Origin: Gymnothorax reevesii
Taxonomy: Eukaryota; Chordata; Actinopteri; Anguilliformes; Muraenidae
Length of the DNA: 64,000 nt
Reading direction: 5' to 3'
NCBI GenBank assembly: GCA_029721435.1
Contig: CM056576.1
Location: 122,191,166 to 122,255,165 of the forward strand
The position numbers were made by a program, and so were the translations under genes. Positions 25,099 to 38,214 of this stretch are shown one piece after another (within the stretch, counting starts at the first letter, position 1; every line of letters begins with the position of its first letter). The notes under the pieces were generated by a model. That model did no database searches. It was given only the letters and a program-made list of their open reading frames with translations, and was not told the origin of the DNA.

Positions 25099-27746
25099 GG
25101 TTTATTGTCAGTCTTCTTTCATAATCCGATAAACAGAAGGTTAAAATGATACACGGAATTACCGAGAGTTGAGTTTTTTTCTAATTAATTATTAAGATTT
25201 CCATCCTTGCAGTCTTAAATCAAAGCATTAACGTAAATGAATCTTTTTGTCATTATCACCTCTTAATCATGACAGCCTAGAGATAGGCTAGGTCTTAATT
25301 GTTCGGTAAAAAAGTAAAAATTGATTGATTGTCAATCAGACATAGTACATAGAAACAGGTTGACGAAATCCAGCGATAAAAGGTGAAGTCAGGCCTCCCC
25401 TGACAGCACACCTCAGGTTTCTTGTCACTGATAATGTCAGGTGCGTAATGGTGGGAGTTTGCAGCACTTGGCCTGAAAAACGTGTTTTGTTTTATGGTGG
25501 ACATCAATCGAGCTGCTTAATGCATGCTGTTAGGAGGCCACAGAAAAGCATCAGGGCGTAAGTATCAAGCAATCACATTGCCTGCCTAATCCTGTTTCAT
25601 CGTCAACGATCTTTAATCTTCTACACTACCAGCAAATAGTGAGCATCCCCCAAGATTTAGTCCTCATCTGAGCTTCATTTTCTACGCAGATGACCTCCTC
25701 CCCCCCATTTGACCCCTTATTCACTCCCTCCATCCGTTCATCCTTGAGAAAAAAGGGCTTGACAAATGATCCAAGCTCTGCTCTCCAGGAATAAAATTCC
25801 TTGTTTTTGTCTTTCAGACAGCCAGTGTAGTTCACTCACACATCATCTGCCTTTCGTTAGTCAACTGCTCTCACCTGTTAAATGTACAATATTAATCATA
25901 TACACTTACTGTAATGGTCTTAGGCATCAGTGTGCTATATTCACCACTCGGATCTGAGCTGATTTATTACTTTATATTAAAAAAACTACTCTTGGTCAAA
26001 GATAATAAAAAAAAAACTGGATATTTAATCAATTTATAATTACAGTGTCATCTGGAATTCAATGCTGGAATTCAAAGCTGCACTTGATTAAAAGCTGGAG
26101 GAATGTATTGAACTCAATCCAAAAATGGGGATGTGCATTTCAATAAACTGGATAATAACACTGTAGCACTAGCGGCTGGTGAAACTGATAAATCTCCACG
26201 CACAAGGACTTCAATTCCGCTCGAGAATCTCTTACATATTCGTTGATTGAGTAATTGCTGACTATTGCAGGGGAATGTAAATATGACACTAAAACTCACG
26301 CTGAATGCGTAACAGTTGACAGGTTTGCATTTTTAGTGAAAGCTGACCACACCTGATAATGTTGAGAGTTTTCGGAGTTTCTGTGATAGTACTTTAAATG
26401 AATGATTGAAAACAGGTGACCAATCATTATTTTACAGGGATTGGTTTGAGCCTCCCCTATCGCCAGCTCACCAACTGCCACTGCATTGTACAATCACTGT
26501 GAAATCCGGCTTCCATATCTGTCAAAGTGCACAGATGAAAGGAATCTGCTACCAATCAGGATTTGGCCAAAAAAGAAAAGATCTTTGAAAGAGAGAGACA
26601 TTTCACTTGGAGTGCTGTCTTTAACAAAGCCTTCGTTTTCAATGTGGCCATTTTCTAAAATATCAAAAGGCAGTCATTAGACTGTTTTTTTCCAGACCAG
26701 TCTGTGAGTCTCCTTTCCTTTCTGTCTGAATGACTGATTCGCCTTGTTAAAATGTGCATGCACCCGTTTGCACCACTGAAGGTGAGCTTGTGTACTGTCC
26801 ATACTCGGTTTAAAGTGCTTGAAAGTCTGGGTCTTAGTGAGCAGATAAAGAAAATGCAAAAATTTAAAAAATCTGTTGGGAATTTTTGAAGAAAATCCTT
26901 TTTTTTTTTTTTATGCGGCAGTCATCTTGAATTGCAAAATCCTAAGAAAGGGGTTAATAATTGCAAGCCATCATGTCTTTTTCGATAGTTTGCATGAGTC
27001 TTTTTAATCTTTTTGTGTGGGTTTTGGAATTGAGGCAAAGCTAAGTAGCCAGTAACTATAAAATGTAGGTAGCCTATTTGAAATAGTTAATTGACTCTGA
27101 CTGACAAATAGTGACCTTATAATTGAGGGATCATTTTAACCAAGAGTAAAACAGTGTATTTAAGTTTGAAACTGATGGCAGATGATTGGCTAACTTTGCA
27201 CTTATGGGCTCATGAAGCAAGTGGAAAATGGTGTTAAGCATTAACATTGCCCAGATAGCTAGCCACTCTGATCCAAATCCACGCCAGCTCCTCCTGCCTC
27301 TGCGGCACAGAGTCTGCTCCTGTCTGAATGTGAGGTGGGTATAAATATGATGGATAGATGCACTTTATTGAACCCCGTGGGGACTAAATATCAGAAAATA
27401 CTCCATGTACATGTCAGAAGTTCTGCCATACTGACCTGGTCAGTGAATTTATTACCCGTTATGGGAATGGCTAATATTTGCTCTTAGAACAGTGACTTCA
27501 GTTCTCCTCGGATAATGTTCACTTTTAGTTTTTAAGACACACAAGCCTAAGCCCTTTAAATTGCAATGAGGCTGAGTTAACGAAACTATCCAGCTAACAT
27601 TATCGTAACATGAAGCTGAGAGTTACAGGCATGCTCAGTGGGGAATTCCAGTGGCAGAGCTCGGTAGCTAGCTTGGTAAAATTATATTCAATATACTGTA
27701 TCTAATTGATGAAAAAGAATGATTACTCTCACAAAGTTCCCAACTC
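24796..27746. other. Intergenic with an AT microsatellite
   Basis: Contains the A-run plus (AT)n tract at 25031-25095. Otherwise only short, overlapping ORFs with no recognisable domain. Confidence 0.4.
25031..25095. repeat. A-run plus (AT)n microsatellite
   Basis: About eleven A's followed by roughly 27 AT repeats. Confidence 0.95.
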
Positions 27747-28110
27747 GGGCGGTGCGGTGGTTAGCACTGCCGCCTCACAGCAAGAAGGTTGTGCGTTCGA
27801 ATTCGGCCTGGGGCCTTTCTCTGTGGAGTTTGCGTGTTTTCCCCGTGTTCATGTGGGTTTCCTCCAGGTACTCCGGTTTCCTCCCACTGTCCAAAGACCT
27901 GCATATCAGGCTAACTGAAGACGCTAAATTGCCTATAGGTGTGAGTGTGAGAACGAATGGTCTGTGAATGGTGTGTGCCCCCTGCGATGGATTGGCGAGC
28001 TGTCCAGGGTGAGTCCCCGCCCTTCACCCGTAGTCAGCTGGGATAGGCTCCTGCTCCCCCCGCGACCCTAGTGAGGAATAAGCGTGTATGGACAATGGAC
28101 GGATGGATGG
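27747..28110 (+). mobile_element. tRNA-derived SINE with L2-type tail
   Basis: The head GGGCGGTGCGGTGGTTAGCA plus GCGTTCGAATTCGGCC has an RNA polymerase III box B (GTTCGAAT). The body CTGTGGAGTTTGCGTGTTTT and CCAAAGACCTGCATATCAGG is a widespread fish SINE sequence. The 3' part (GGATTGGCGAGCTGTCCAGG, AGCTGGGATAGGCTCCTGC) resembles LINE2 3' ends in fish, which would supply the retrotransposition machinery. It ends in (GGAT)n at 28101-28110. ORFs across it are incidental. Confidence 0.9.
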
Positions 28111-29286
28111 AAGTTATCAACTTGCATTTACTAGCCAAATATAAGACAGCATGAACTCACTTGAAATAACAGCGGGTCATTTTAATGCATTGAATAAAAT
28201 GAAATGTTTCCATTTCTTTGCACGCAGTGTCTATGCCAGACAGTGGTGCAGCAGCTGGTACAATGAAAATAAATCATCATTCCCAGTGACACACACCTGG
28301 TTGACCACTGTAGTAAAAGGATTGAGAGTGTAAGTTGATGATTAACAGTGCTGCATATACCTTCACTGGAAGATAGCATGACTTGCCCTGCCAATGCAGA
28401 GAAGTGATGTTTCGATGTTTCGTTGCCAAACTTAGTCCCAGCCTGATGGATCGGGTGACATTCTAATGAAAAGCCAAAGCCAATAAATCTGCAAGGTAGT
28501 CCCATGTGGGCCACATGTCCTGCTTTTAACCTTTAAAATGTGACATTACATATTTAAGTTGAAGGTTAATATCCCGGACGTTGTGATGCCGATATAGCAA
28601 TCGCTATCGTTAACTGAAATCGACCAAGTTGCCAGAAAAAACATTCGAACGTTTTTGAAAAAAACATTCAAATTAAAACTTCCTTAACTTCCTAAACTTA
28701 AAACTAAGACTGGGGAATCTCAAGCTGTGCTCAGTTGTATAGAGGCTGATGACTATAGCCCTTCAAAGACAGCAGTGACTGAAAGCACACTGTCCGCAGA
28801 TAATCACTGGTGGGCACTGAATAACTCGAAGGCACTGGCTTTCTACCATGATCCAGCTGCTCTCTTAAGGCCAGAGGACACTGTTAAGTGTTACTCAGAC
28901 TAACTTCTCACGGGTCGGTAAAGGGTAGTGCGTCATGATCAGCGGTGCTTCAGAATTGAAAGGGAATTGAGCGTATGGCTGTCAGCGCACCAGCTACCAT
29001 GTTGAATTTTCCTGGAATGAGAAGGGATAGTGGTAGGATTCAATCATCTCAAATGATCAAACAAGCAAACTTTCCCAGATGTAAGCAAATTCCAGCGCAG
29101 CAATCAAAAATGAACCAAAGTATATTTGCACAAAAACAGGGACAGAAACAGCCAAACGGGAAACAGCCTGGATCAGGAACCAGTGGGCAGGCAGGCTGGC
29201 AAAGCAGAAACTCAGAAAAACAGGAACTGAGGGCCTGACCACGTGAGAATGATTTTTTTGAAAAAGCGTAAATATTTTATTGTTTC
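28111..29286. other. Intergenic, nothing recognised
   Basis: No gene or repeat recognised. Confidence 0.35.
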
Positions 29287-29692
29287 GGCTTTGCATCCAC
29301 ACGGAGACAATGAAAACGCAGCCCGAAAAAGTATATTTTGAAAACGGATTCCGGAGTGAGAAAATCTGAAAACGCCACCCCAGCGTTTTTGTGTGGACAA
29401 CCAAAATGGGGTTTTTAGAAAATGATGACGTGGTGGCCCCCCATCACAGCCCCCACTCCAACCTAACCATAACTTTATATGAATGCTCGCCGCCACCTTC
29501 TCTGTTTTTGGTCTGTTTCCAACTGTGCCATACAGCGCCACACACAGGCCTGGAATATTTACTACAGTGTGATGGGTCATTTTAGGCATCTCCATGTGGA
29601 TGCAGATAATTTTAGAAATGATGCCATGTTGCCGGGAGATTTCTTAGAAACAAAAAAAGACCATTTTTGAAAATCTCCCTGTGGACGAGGCC
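29287..29692. mobile_element. Non-autonomous element with short imperfect inverted ends
   Basis: CATCCACACGGAGA near the left end pairs with TCTCCCTGTGGACG near the right (12 of 14 complementary). The interior is rich in GAAAACG-type phrases (GAAAACGCAGCCCG, GAAAACGGATTCCGG, GAAAACGCCACC), a style I recall from a common fish DNA-transposon MITE. No target duplication could be fixed. Confidence 0.5.
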
Positions 29693-29796
29693 AAAGGCTT
29701 CTTAGTTTTGGTTTGTTCCTGCACTTAATTACTTAATTAAAGTCACTGAATTCCTGAAGAGTCTACACACCTTGTCTATGAGGCCTGGATTCATTA

Positions 29797-30180
29797 ACCT
29801 CCGCCGAGGAGGTGTATATTTTTGCCGGGTTTGGTTGGTTTGTTTGCTTGTTTGGCAGTCTGTCTGTTAGCATGATATCTCAAAAACAGCTGCATAGATT
29901 TTAACCAAACTTTGCAGGATGCTAGAGTCGCACGAGAGGACCAAGTGATTAAATTTTGACATATCTAGGCCCAAGTGCAGCTGAGATATAGGCCAAAGTT
30001 CAAATCCAGCTATGCTGGCAGAGATTTGAAGTCTTTCCGATGGTCTGGATTTCCAATTGGCGTGCTTTTGGGTTTTGCTGCCACCTGGCGGTGGAATGTA
30101 ACAATACCCTACATCAGCCAACAAAAATATCTCATGCACAGAGTTGCCTTGGCGTGGCGGAGGTGCTGCGCTCTCTGAGT
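29797..30180. mobile_element. Compact element starting with a CCTCCGCC hairpin
   Basis: Begins with the perfect micro-hairpin ACCTCC-gccga-GGAGGT (29797-29813). It ends with GGCGGAGGT at 30156-30164, the inverse of ACCTCCGCC at the start, followed by GCTGCGCTCTCTGAGTGC. The interior holds a GTTTG/TCTGTCTG run, then GATATCTCAAAAACAG. Similar sequences are widespread in fish, as I recall. Non-coding. Confidence 0.6.
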
Positions 30181-30411
30181 GCCGTTGTTGCCTGTTGAAC
30201 GGACATCCAGAAAACCTGTAGACACTGCAGCCTTAGAGGAATGGCGTTTGAGACCTCTGTCATGGACAATTAAACGAAAAGACGGTTGCAGATTGTGGTA
30301 AAAAAAAAGGTAAAACAGCAACACAAATGTAAAAAAAAAAAAAAAAAACAAAACTAAGAAATATTGATGCAAACACCATATGTTCTCAGATTACGTTTAT
30401 CCACTAAACTA

Positions 30412-30426
30412 CTCTCTCTCTCTCTC

Positions 30427-30486
<60 letters not shown>
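30412..30486. repeat. Compound (CT)n(TA)n microsatellite
   Basis: About nine CT repeats run into about 27 TA repeats. Confidence 0.95.
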
Positions 30487-30489
<3 letters not shown>

Positions 30490-31073
30490 TTTTTTTGTGT
30501 TCTCTAAATTCACATTTCCTAACAGTATCATCATCATGTAGTATAGAGAATTTAAAGCAATGCAAGCAAGATTTTCTTGAGAATAGCTGGCCAGAAAAAC
30601 AAGGAAAACAAGTTCATGATTGCCCCTCTCTCAAAAGTGAAGCCGCTGATGATATGCAAAGTGGACTTTTGCGTGAGCCATCGCATGACGTCATTTTCAC
30701 ATAGACTATCACGCTCAAGTTGTTTGTTGCAATTTCCCAGTTCCTTGTCTGACACTCTTTCACAATCTTTAATTACGCAATACCATGGAGGCGTATTGTG
30801 GATAACTAGTTGAGAAAAACTGCACGACTGTCAAACCTGTGACGACTTCATCAAATAACCACGTTCGTTTTACCAGGATGTGAATAATAAGTCACTTCTT
30901 GCTGGATTCAGCTCCTGTCATGCCTGCAAATTTTGAAAAGTCAAAAAAGAAGCCAACCAAAGCTTGAAATTACTCTTGAATTAATCACAGTTGCTGTTGG
31001 AATCAGCACCCAAAATTTGGCATGGCTAATGGTTAAACATAAATTCTTGAATACTGAAGAAAAAAAGAAATTG

Positions 31074-31080
<7 letters not shown>

Positions 31081-31120
<40 letters not shown>
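31081..31120. repeat. (AT)n microsatellite
   Basis: About 19 AT repeats, followed shortly by a short GT run. Confidence 0.93.
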
Positions 31121-31121
<1 letters not shown>

Positions 31122-34100
31122 GTTTTTTGTGTGTGTGTAATTTCTGTCAAAATGTAGCACATTTTCATCATGTATTCCAAAAATAATATCAATATTAATG
31201 CTTATCAGTGTAATTTTTGGAGTAATATGAGCTTTCAGCCTCACTTACATATCATATTAGGTATATACAGAATTATTGCTTCAATATCATGAATAGGTGT
31301 GCAGTAAAATTCTTTAAATTTTCAACATAAAAAAGTTGTATGGGCTGCTTAAAATTTTTACTTTAGGTGAACTGGAGTAATGTCATTGTTTACAAGTCAG
31401 ATTTTAGATACGCTTAATGTTCACTGGGAATTTTATGTTTACCTTTCCTGGCACAAGCCTTTTATATTGTTTTCTTTAATAGTGACCTTGTGCCTTGTTG
31501 AACATTGGAATGGCATGCAGTTAAGATTACACAATTCATTCATGGTATTTGAAGCAAGCAATCCCTAGTACTTAGTTCATAAATTAATTTATACAGTATG
31601 CATATGAAGCATGCAGTGATTATTTAAGTGTTTATTCGTATTTGATGCATGTAGCATAATAATTGTTAAAGCAAACTACAAAAAATGTAAGCATAACTGT
31701 CAATTTATTTATTTTGCGGAATACTGCCTTTATGTAGAGTGTATCATGCCTGTGTACACATGTCATAACATAATTTCTCAGCAGAGGAAATTGCTTATCA
31801 ATGTTGACATAACAGATTATGAAAAAGGTCATGTCGAATACTGTATGTCACAGCACATGATCTCACTTAAGGCCAAGTGTCAGAAAGAAAAGAATGAGTC
31901 ATGAAGATATACTCTGTGCACCAACTAAGCGTTGCACTTTTTTTTTTTTTTTTTTAATGAAGGCTTTAACATGTACTTCCATGTGACCTGTGCCTACAAG
32001 ATAACATTTACATAACATACATACATACTTTTTTCAATCAGATCATTGTTTTTTCTTTGGCATATGACTGGAGCCTTTTCCCAGAATGGATCAACAAATT
32101 TTCAACATTTTTCATGAAAAACGTTTAGAGGTTCTCTGTCCTGAAATTTGTACACAAACTACAGAACTTACATTCAGACAAGTCTAACTCATGCAGATAG
32201 AGTATTGTCAAAATAGCATATGTGGTGCACATTGGAATGAGGTCCAGTGGCATTGCTTCTAACTGTTGCTGAAACCGGCAATGATGCAGATTATTTCCCC
32301 AGTATCCAAAATAAAATTAAGTATTGTCTCTGATAATACCACGGCAGGTCCTAAGGCTGAGACATGGAAACTTGTCATGTCAACCCAATTGATGCAGGTT
32401 CCACATTGGATGTTATTGAGAGGTTTCAAAATTTCTCACAGGTCAAAAATTTTTTTAAATTTATGCTACATTTGCGAAACATGGTCTTCAGACTGAGCCT
32501 CGCGAAAGTCAACAGATGGATTTCAGATTTTCAAAACTGTTTGTCTATTTCATCCAAATCAAAGTAAAACCATTCACACTAGAAATGAGTTCATAGCTCG
32601 GTTACGCCTGATCTTTGTTCAAATGACATAAAACTTGCTATCAGTGTTTATAGCCAGTATTTTCACATCATCATATCAATTTTCCAAGAGGACTCTGCCC
32701 TGCTGAACTGCTTGCTCCCTGCTTGAAGCTGTTATTTTTAAGTAAATTTAACCTTTCATTTTATTTTGAGTGTAGCAGGTCAATTGGTTGAGGGTAGCCT
32801 TCTCCGTCACTCTTGGGTTGCAAAGAATAAGCAATTTAATTTCATTAATAATGCTATTTTGTAACTGGCAGAGTAAGAGGAAGACAGTGAGCTGTGCAGA
32901 ATGTTGCCACACCTTGCGTTGTGATGCATTTATTTTGAGCAAATCGTCGCGGCGGGCCTTAAAAAATGCTGCCATTCCTTCCCTTGCCATAGCAGGTCAT
33001 TTAAGAATTTGGATTAACAGGGCGCCTGTTTGTAATGGGAAAAACGAATGCAATCACTGCAGGACCTTATTAATACAATTATTTTATTACATGTCATTCT
33101 GCCCTTTCCGGAGAGAGGTTAGATGAGAGCTGAGGATCAGCGGTTTGTAATGATGATGTAATTTCAAGGAAAGGGGTGACATTGGTCCTTAATTTCAGTA
33201 ACTTTTGCCAACCCTACCAACTCGTGATCAGCAAGAATGATTACATGTAAGCAATAAAGCCACAGGCGCTAGACTTAAGCCAAAAAGCCCCTCCTCACTG
33301 CTCCATCACTCCGTCTATCAAGGAGGTGGGTGAGGAGTGGGAGGAGCAGAGAAAGTGGGTTTCAAAGAGAGCGACTCGCACACACGGACAGATTACAGGG
33401 AACCCAATCCAAAAGATTAGCATAATCTTCTGTCCTTTGTGTTCCGCAAAATGTTTTCCTACCATGCCTTTTATCTCTAGAACAAGGAACGTGGAGCTCT
33501 CCTCTCAGAGACAGTGGGCACCCTGTGCGTAGCTTCAGGGTAACCGCCACCAACATCAAGCGCTTTCACTTTCTATCCTCGAGCTTATGGTCTTCTTGGG
33601 GGGATGTAAGAGGGGATCCCCCCCCCCCTCCCCTCATCTTCTCGCTTGTGATTCCCAGCCAAAGCCAGGCAAACACCAACCATCTGTTGGTGCTGGATAG
33701 ATCAAAAGCGCCCCCTCGTACGCTTGTGTCGGCGATCATATGGGCAGCTTACGTTCAAACTGGTGACCCGAATTCATTACCGCCTTTCTAAATATTGAAA
33801 TATTTGGTTGATGGCTGAATTGCAATTTTATCACAGCTATTGAAAAATCCAGGCGCACAGGCGCCAAGCTAATGCTCTCCATCTCTAATTCACATGCAAT
33901 ACTCTGACTGCATAGTGGCCGGATACCATTCATGCAGAGCCATGCATTACAGGGACATTTGAACCTCTTAAAAAACATTTAAAATTCCTTGGGTAATAAT
34001 AAAACTTGATGATGATAGTTATACAAGTATTTCCGATCATTACTCAATTGATATGTAAACAACCAGTACAGAAAATCCTTTTGCTAGACTTAACATGGTA

Positions 34101-35093
34101 GAAATTTTATTTCCTTCACTCCTCATGAACCTCTTTAAATGCATCTTATTATATTTTTGCCATTCAGATTTTGCATCAGCTATCGCCCTGTAAGATCCTT
34201 ATTGATTCAGTGGTGATATTGTTGAGTAAAAATAATGTATAAATAAAAGTGAATGAACAAAAATCCAGAAATTGCTTGAAATTTGACACGACTGGCTTCC
34301 CTTAAATGGAACACCCTTAATCTCCTTCTCCCGGAGAGTTCAGTGAGATGAGTGAAAAACCTCTCTGTGATCGCTAACGCAGGCTTAAACCCAGCACCGG
34401 GGGATAAGGCCAGTTCCACTCCAGAATGAAAGCTCGTGCTCCTCCATCTCTCATGGTGGCCATTTGGTGAGAGGTCAAAGGTCATCCCTGACAGACTGGC
34501 AAAAAAATAGATCAACAGGCTCAAACTTCCACCGTGAAATAAATAAATATTTTTTTTTTCTTTAAAAAAAATGATGTAAATGTAATCTGTTCCTTCGCTT
34601 TTGAAGTGTAACTTTCAGTTCTCGTTTTGAATTTTCCCGCCAATGTTTTCCCCCTCTGCTACAGTTGATGAGGCCAGAGTGCTGCCCATTATTCCTGCCA
34701 TGGCTGCTTTGTCTTACACAATCCTCTCTGATTCCAACAAACAGAAGGGGGTGGGAGCATCAAAGACCAGGCAGATAGACTCTCATCACTAGATTAAGGC
34801 CCTCTACGTGACAAAGAAGCTACCTAGGGTGGCATTAACTTAATATGTGAAAGAATGTTATTGAGAAGGAATAAAGCCGCTAAAACTCTGTCATTCTCTT
34901 CGTAATGTCTTAATCCAAGACTTAACACAGGGGTTCTGGGCCAGTGCTAATGCAAATCACAGAGTTGTCCATCTGTAGGCCTTTTCCTTTAACCTGCTTA
35001 AACTTTGCCTAAACTCAATTATCATCCCTTAGAGAGCAAGATAGCATATAACGTTTGAAGTAAGGAGATTTGTTCCCTTACAGGCGTGACACA

Positions 35094-35111
35094 CCCCCCC
35101 CCCCCCCCCCC
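35094..35111. repeat. Poly(C) tract
   Basis: An uninterrupted C run of about 17-18 bases, unusual in this AT-rich region. Length may be unreliable in assembly. Confidence 0.85.
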
Positions 35112-36189
35112 AACTGCCACTCCCCCAAAAGAGAAGAAATAAAATCCCACTTTCATGGCATGGAGATTTTCAATCAAAAAACTAACTCAAACTAAATTTC
35201 AATTAGACAGATCATAATTCAAACTACATATACTGGCCAGGAAACAACACTAGAATGGGCTAAAGCAAAATTTGTTTCATTTTCAAACTATCCCCCTCAC
35301 TGCACAGTTAACCACGGCACGTATCCTCACTTGAACAGTCAGTCATCCATGGAGGAGGTCATAAGAGCAAAGGAGCAACACACTGTTATAAAGGATTCGT
35401 CACTGAACTTGAATAAGTCATCTTGTTGTTTTGAGTGAGTTAAGTTCTGTGAATATTAAGAGACAAGGCGTGACAATCACCGATCTCTAGTATCCCCGAC
35501 TCGCCACCCGAGGATACAATAAAAAGTATTCTGATTGGACCACTTTGTCAAAGAGAATATTTATTGAAAGCATACAAGCATACATTGAGTTTGGCGGCAT
35601 GGCTTGGTTCCAAGAGAACCCTGCCCGTCCGAGTGTAACCGCGTGGAACCGAAGGCGGGGAGCTGCAACTACCCCCACCCCCCAATGTAGAACTGAGCCT
35701 ACAGCAACAATGATCTTGAAGAAACATTGTTATTGAACACAGTTTAGTCATGAAGGAACAGGATTACAGAATGCTAAAATAGGACGGGTGGAGCGAGGGA
35801 GGAGGAGGGTTGTTAAGTGTATGTGCTGAGGAGTTGCTTCTCAGAAGCCAAAGGTTAAATAAACCTGCATATTATTGGTCAAGCAATCATGAGACAGCAA
35901 ACAGATGACAGTAATGAGCACTCAGGTGATTCTCCAGCGGGAGAAGCAACACCTTCACGTAAGCGCGCTTGACTCTGTGGCCGATCAGAATTTACATCAA
36001 GCTCCATAAATCATATTTAATTCAATTTAAGGTTACATCTCCGCCATGGTACAGGAGTGTCCCGGGTGGTATATAGTAACAAATCTGGAGATTAGTAAAA
36101 GTTATGTTTATTTTTAGATCAGAAGCTTGGGAGTAAATTTGGTATTTTGAAATAGAATTGGAACAAATAATGTCAATTGACTTTGGGAA

Positions 36190-37800
36190 GAGTGGCTGAG
36201 TATTTTGAAGGAAGGTATTGATTTGTATATTCCAAGTTCACTATTTGTGACACCCATAGACCAAAATGGATAGATTTTGATGTAAAGCACCTGTCAAATT
36301 GTGTCAAGTCCACTATGTGTATGGAAAAGAGGGTAAATACACCCTCAGCTAGGAAAAAATTTAAGGCTCTTCACTACAAGCTGAGAAATTTAAGTGGATT
36401 AAAGTACAAGACGTATGTGGAGTCATTAGGTGAAGAGGTGAAAGTTGACCCTAAAAAACTATATAGTCCTATCGTTCCAAAAACAAGACTAATACGATTC
36501 CGCACAATGTCAAAGTGGGTGATGAATGTGGTGCTGATAGTCAGGAAAAGGCCAGAATGTTGAATGAGCATTTTTATTCTGTGTTTTCCCAAGACTCGCC
36601 TACTGCACTGCCTGATATTCCTCTAATTTGAAACCCTGATCTGGAATGTTTATATTTTAAGTATGAAAATATTTTCTATGTTTTGGTGTTTGGATGCCTC
36701 TAAGGCATGTGATCCAGATAATGTTTAACCAAGGAACTGAAATTGTGCACAGGTGTGCTGTGTCATTCTCTTGCAGTTATTTTTAATGTCTCTATGCAGA
36801 CATGTACCCTACCTGATAACTGGGAAATTGCCAATATCGTACCCATATTTAAAAAAGTCGACCGTGACATGGTGTCAAACTACCGCCCAGTGTCATTGTT
36901 GTCCGTGGTATCCAAGGTTATGGAGAGGTGTATATTTAACCAGATATGACCTATTCTTTAACCTTTGACACACCCTTCTCAACATGCCTACAGTAGGGGG
37001 GCGGTCTACCAGTACCCAGCTTGTAGAGGTTTTGTATAAAATAGGCCAGGTTTTGGATAAGGGTGGTCAGGTTGATGTCCTGTACTTAGATTTTGCCAAG
37101 GCCTTTGATAGTGTGCCGCACAATTTACTTATTCATAAACTTCAGTTATTTGGTATTAATGGTAGACTTTTAGAGTGGTTCAGGTCTGATCTTAGAGAGA
37201 GGAAACAAAGAGTAGTCCTAGAGGGCTATGCTTCATCAGGTCTTGGGGGTTCATCAGGGCTCTATATTGGGACCTCTTTTGTTTGTGTTGTATATAAATG
37301 ACATGCCTGATGTCCTGGATGTGGGTACTCGTTGTGCATTGTATGCTGATGAAGCCAAGTGTTATAGAAGTATTGAAAAATTGTCGGACCGACAGAAGCT
37401 TCAGGATGACTTGGACTGGTTAAAACAGTTGAGTGTCAAGTGCGGTCTGAAATTCAGCCCCCCCAAGTGTCAACTGATTTCTATTTCAAGGAAATTAATT
37501 CCTGTTCTTTTTATTATAATCTGAATGGAGTGATAATTAAAAGGGTTAATGAAATTCAGGACCTTGGAATAATTGTTCAGGATAAATTGTCCTGGAATAA
37601 CCACGCTGACAATATGGTACATAGTGCTAAGAGATCATGGTACTTGATTAGGAGAATCACTGGGTTTAGCAAAAATATTGAATTGCTCAAGACTTTGTAT
37701 ACAAGCGTTGTCCGCAGTAGAGTTGAATATTGCAGTTTGCTGGGACACCAATGCTAAACGAAACTTCAGATTGATTGAGGGTCTACAGCGCAGAGTCCAG
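36190..37800 (+). pseudogene. Non-LTR retrotransposon reverse transcriptase, 5'-truncated and broken
   Basis: Reverse transcriptase of a LINE, Jockey/CR1-like by motif style. 36315-36563 is the linker between endonuclease and RT. 36743-36949 contains LPDNWEIANIVPIFKK and NYRPVSLLSVVSKVMERC (the fingers). 36984-37301 has VDVLYLDFAKAFDSVPHNLL (catalytic motif A, Asp present). 37228-37524 has HQGSILGPLLFVLYINDMPD and then ALYADEAKCYR, where the YADD box reads YADE. 37440-37757 is the thumb region. Several stops and at least two frameshifts separate these pieces. No endonuclease domain remains upstream. It is a dead copy. Confidence 0.88.
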
Positions 37801-38214
37801 ATCCAGTGGGAATTCCTCTGCATAGACTAGGTCCTGAGATGGCTCCTCCACCTAGCCCAGGTCCTGCGGGCATTTTACTGTGCAGCCTGAATCCAGTGGT
37901 CACTTCGCCTTCCAATTCAGGTCCTGCGGCCATCCTGCCATGCAGTCTGGATTCATAAAACCTGGATCGTGAGGTTACTTCGCCATCCAGTCTGGGTCCT
38001 ACTGGTGCCCTACCACCATGCCCGGACTTTGTGGTTGACTAGCCGTCCAGTCCAGGTCCTGTGGGCATCAATCTGCCCAGTCCTGGCCCCTTGTTGGTGT
38101 AGCTACCTGTTCCAGTCGGTCTGCCATCACCCAGCCCAGGTCTAGTGAGAACTTTGCTACCCAATATTGTTCCATTGAGCGCTCTGCTGCGCAGCCCTGA
38201 TCCAGAGTCTTTGC
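37801..38214. repeat. 30-bp minisatellite, about 13 diverged units
   Basis: Starts directly where reverse-transcriptase homology fades. Units of exactly 30 bp run from 37801, 37831, 37861, 37891, 37921, then a 45-bp unit (15+30), then 37996, 38026, 38056, a less regular 54-bp stretch, then 38140 and 38170. The common core is GTCCTGNGGNCAT followed by CTGCCNNGCAGNCTG/CCAG. One plus-strand frame gives a proline-rich ten-residue period (GPEMAPPPSP, GPAGILLCSL, GPAAILPCSL, GPVGINLPSP) broken by a few stops. Confidence 0.8.

Larger units (their letters stand above)
30181..36189. other. Intergenic with microsatellites
   Basis: Holds two TA-rich microsatellites (30412-30486, 31081-31120), a long C tract at about 35094-35111 and T tracts at 31939-31957. 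ORFs here are short and overlap in several frames. Around 35540-35760 two opposing ORFs overlap fully and neither resembles a known protein. Confidence 0.4.

Noticed and set aside
27706..27967. Two ORFs across 27.7-28.0 kb
   Set aside because: They are translations of the tRNA-derived SINE.
30495..30813. Overlapping ORFs after the TA microsatellite
   Set aside because: Three frames on both strands are open over the same bases with no recognisable protein.
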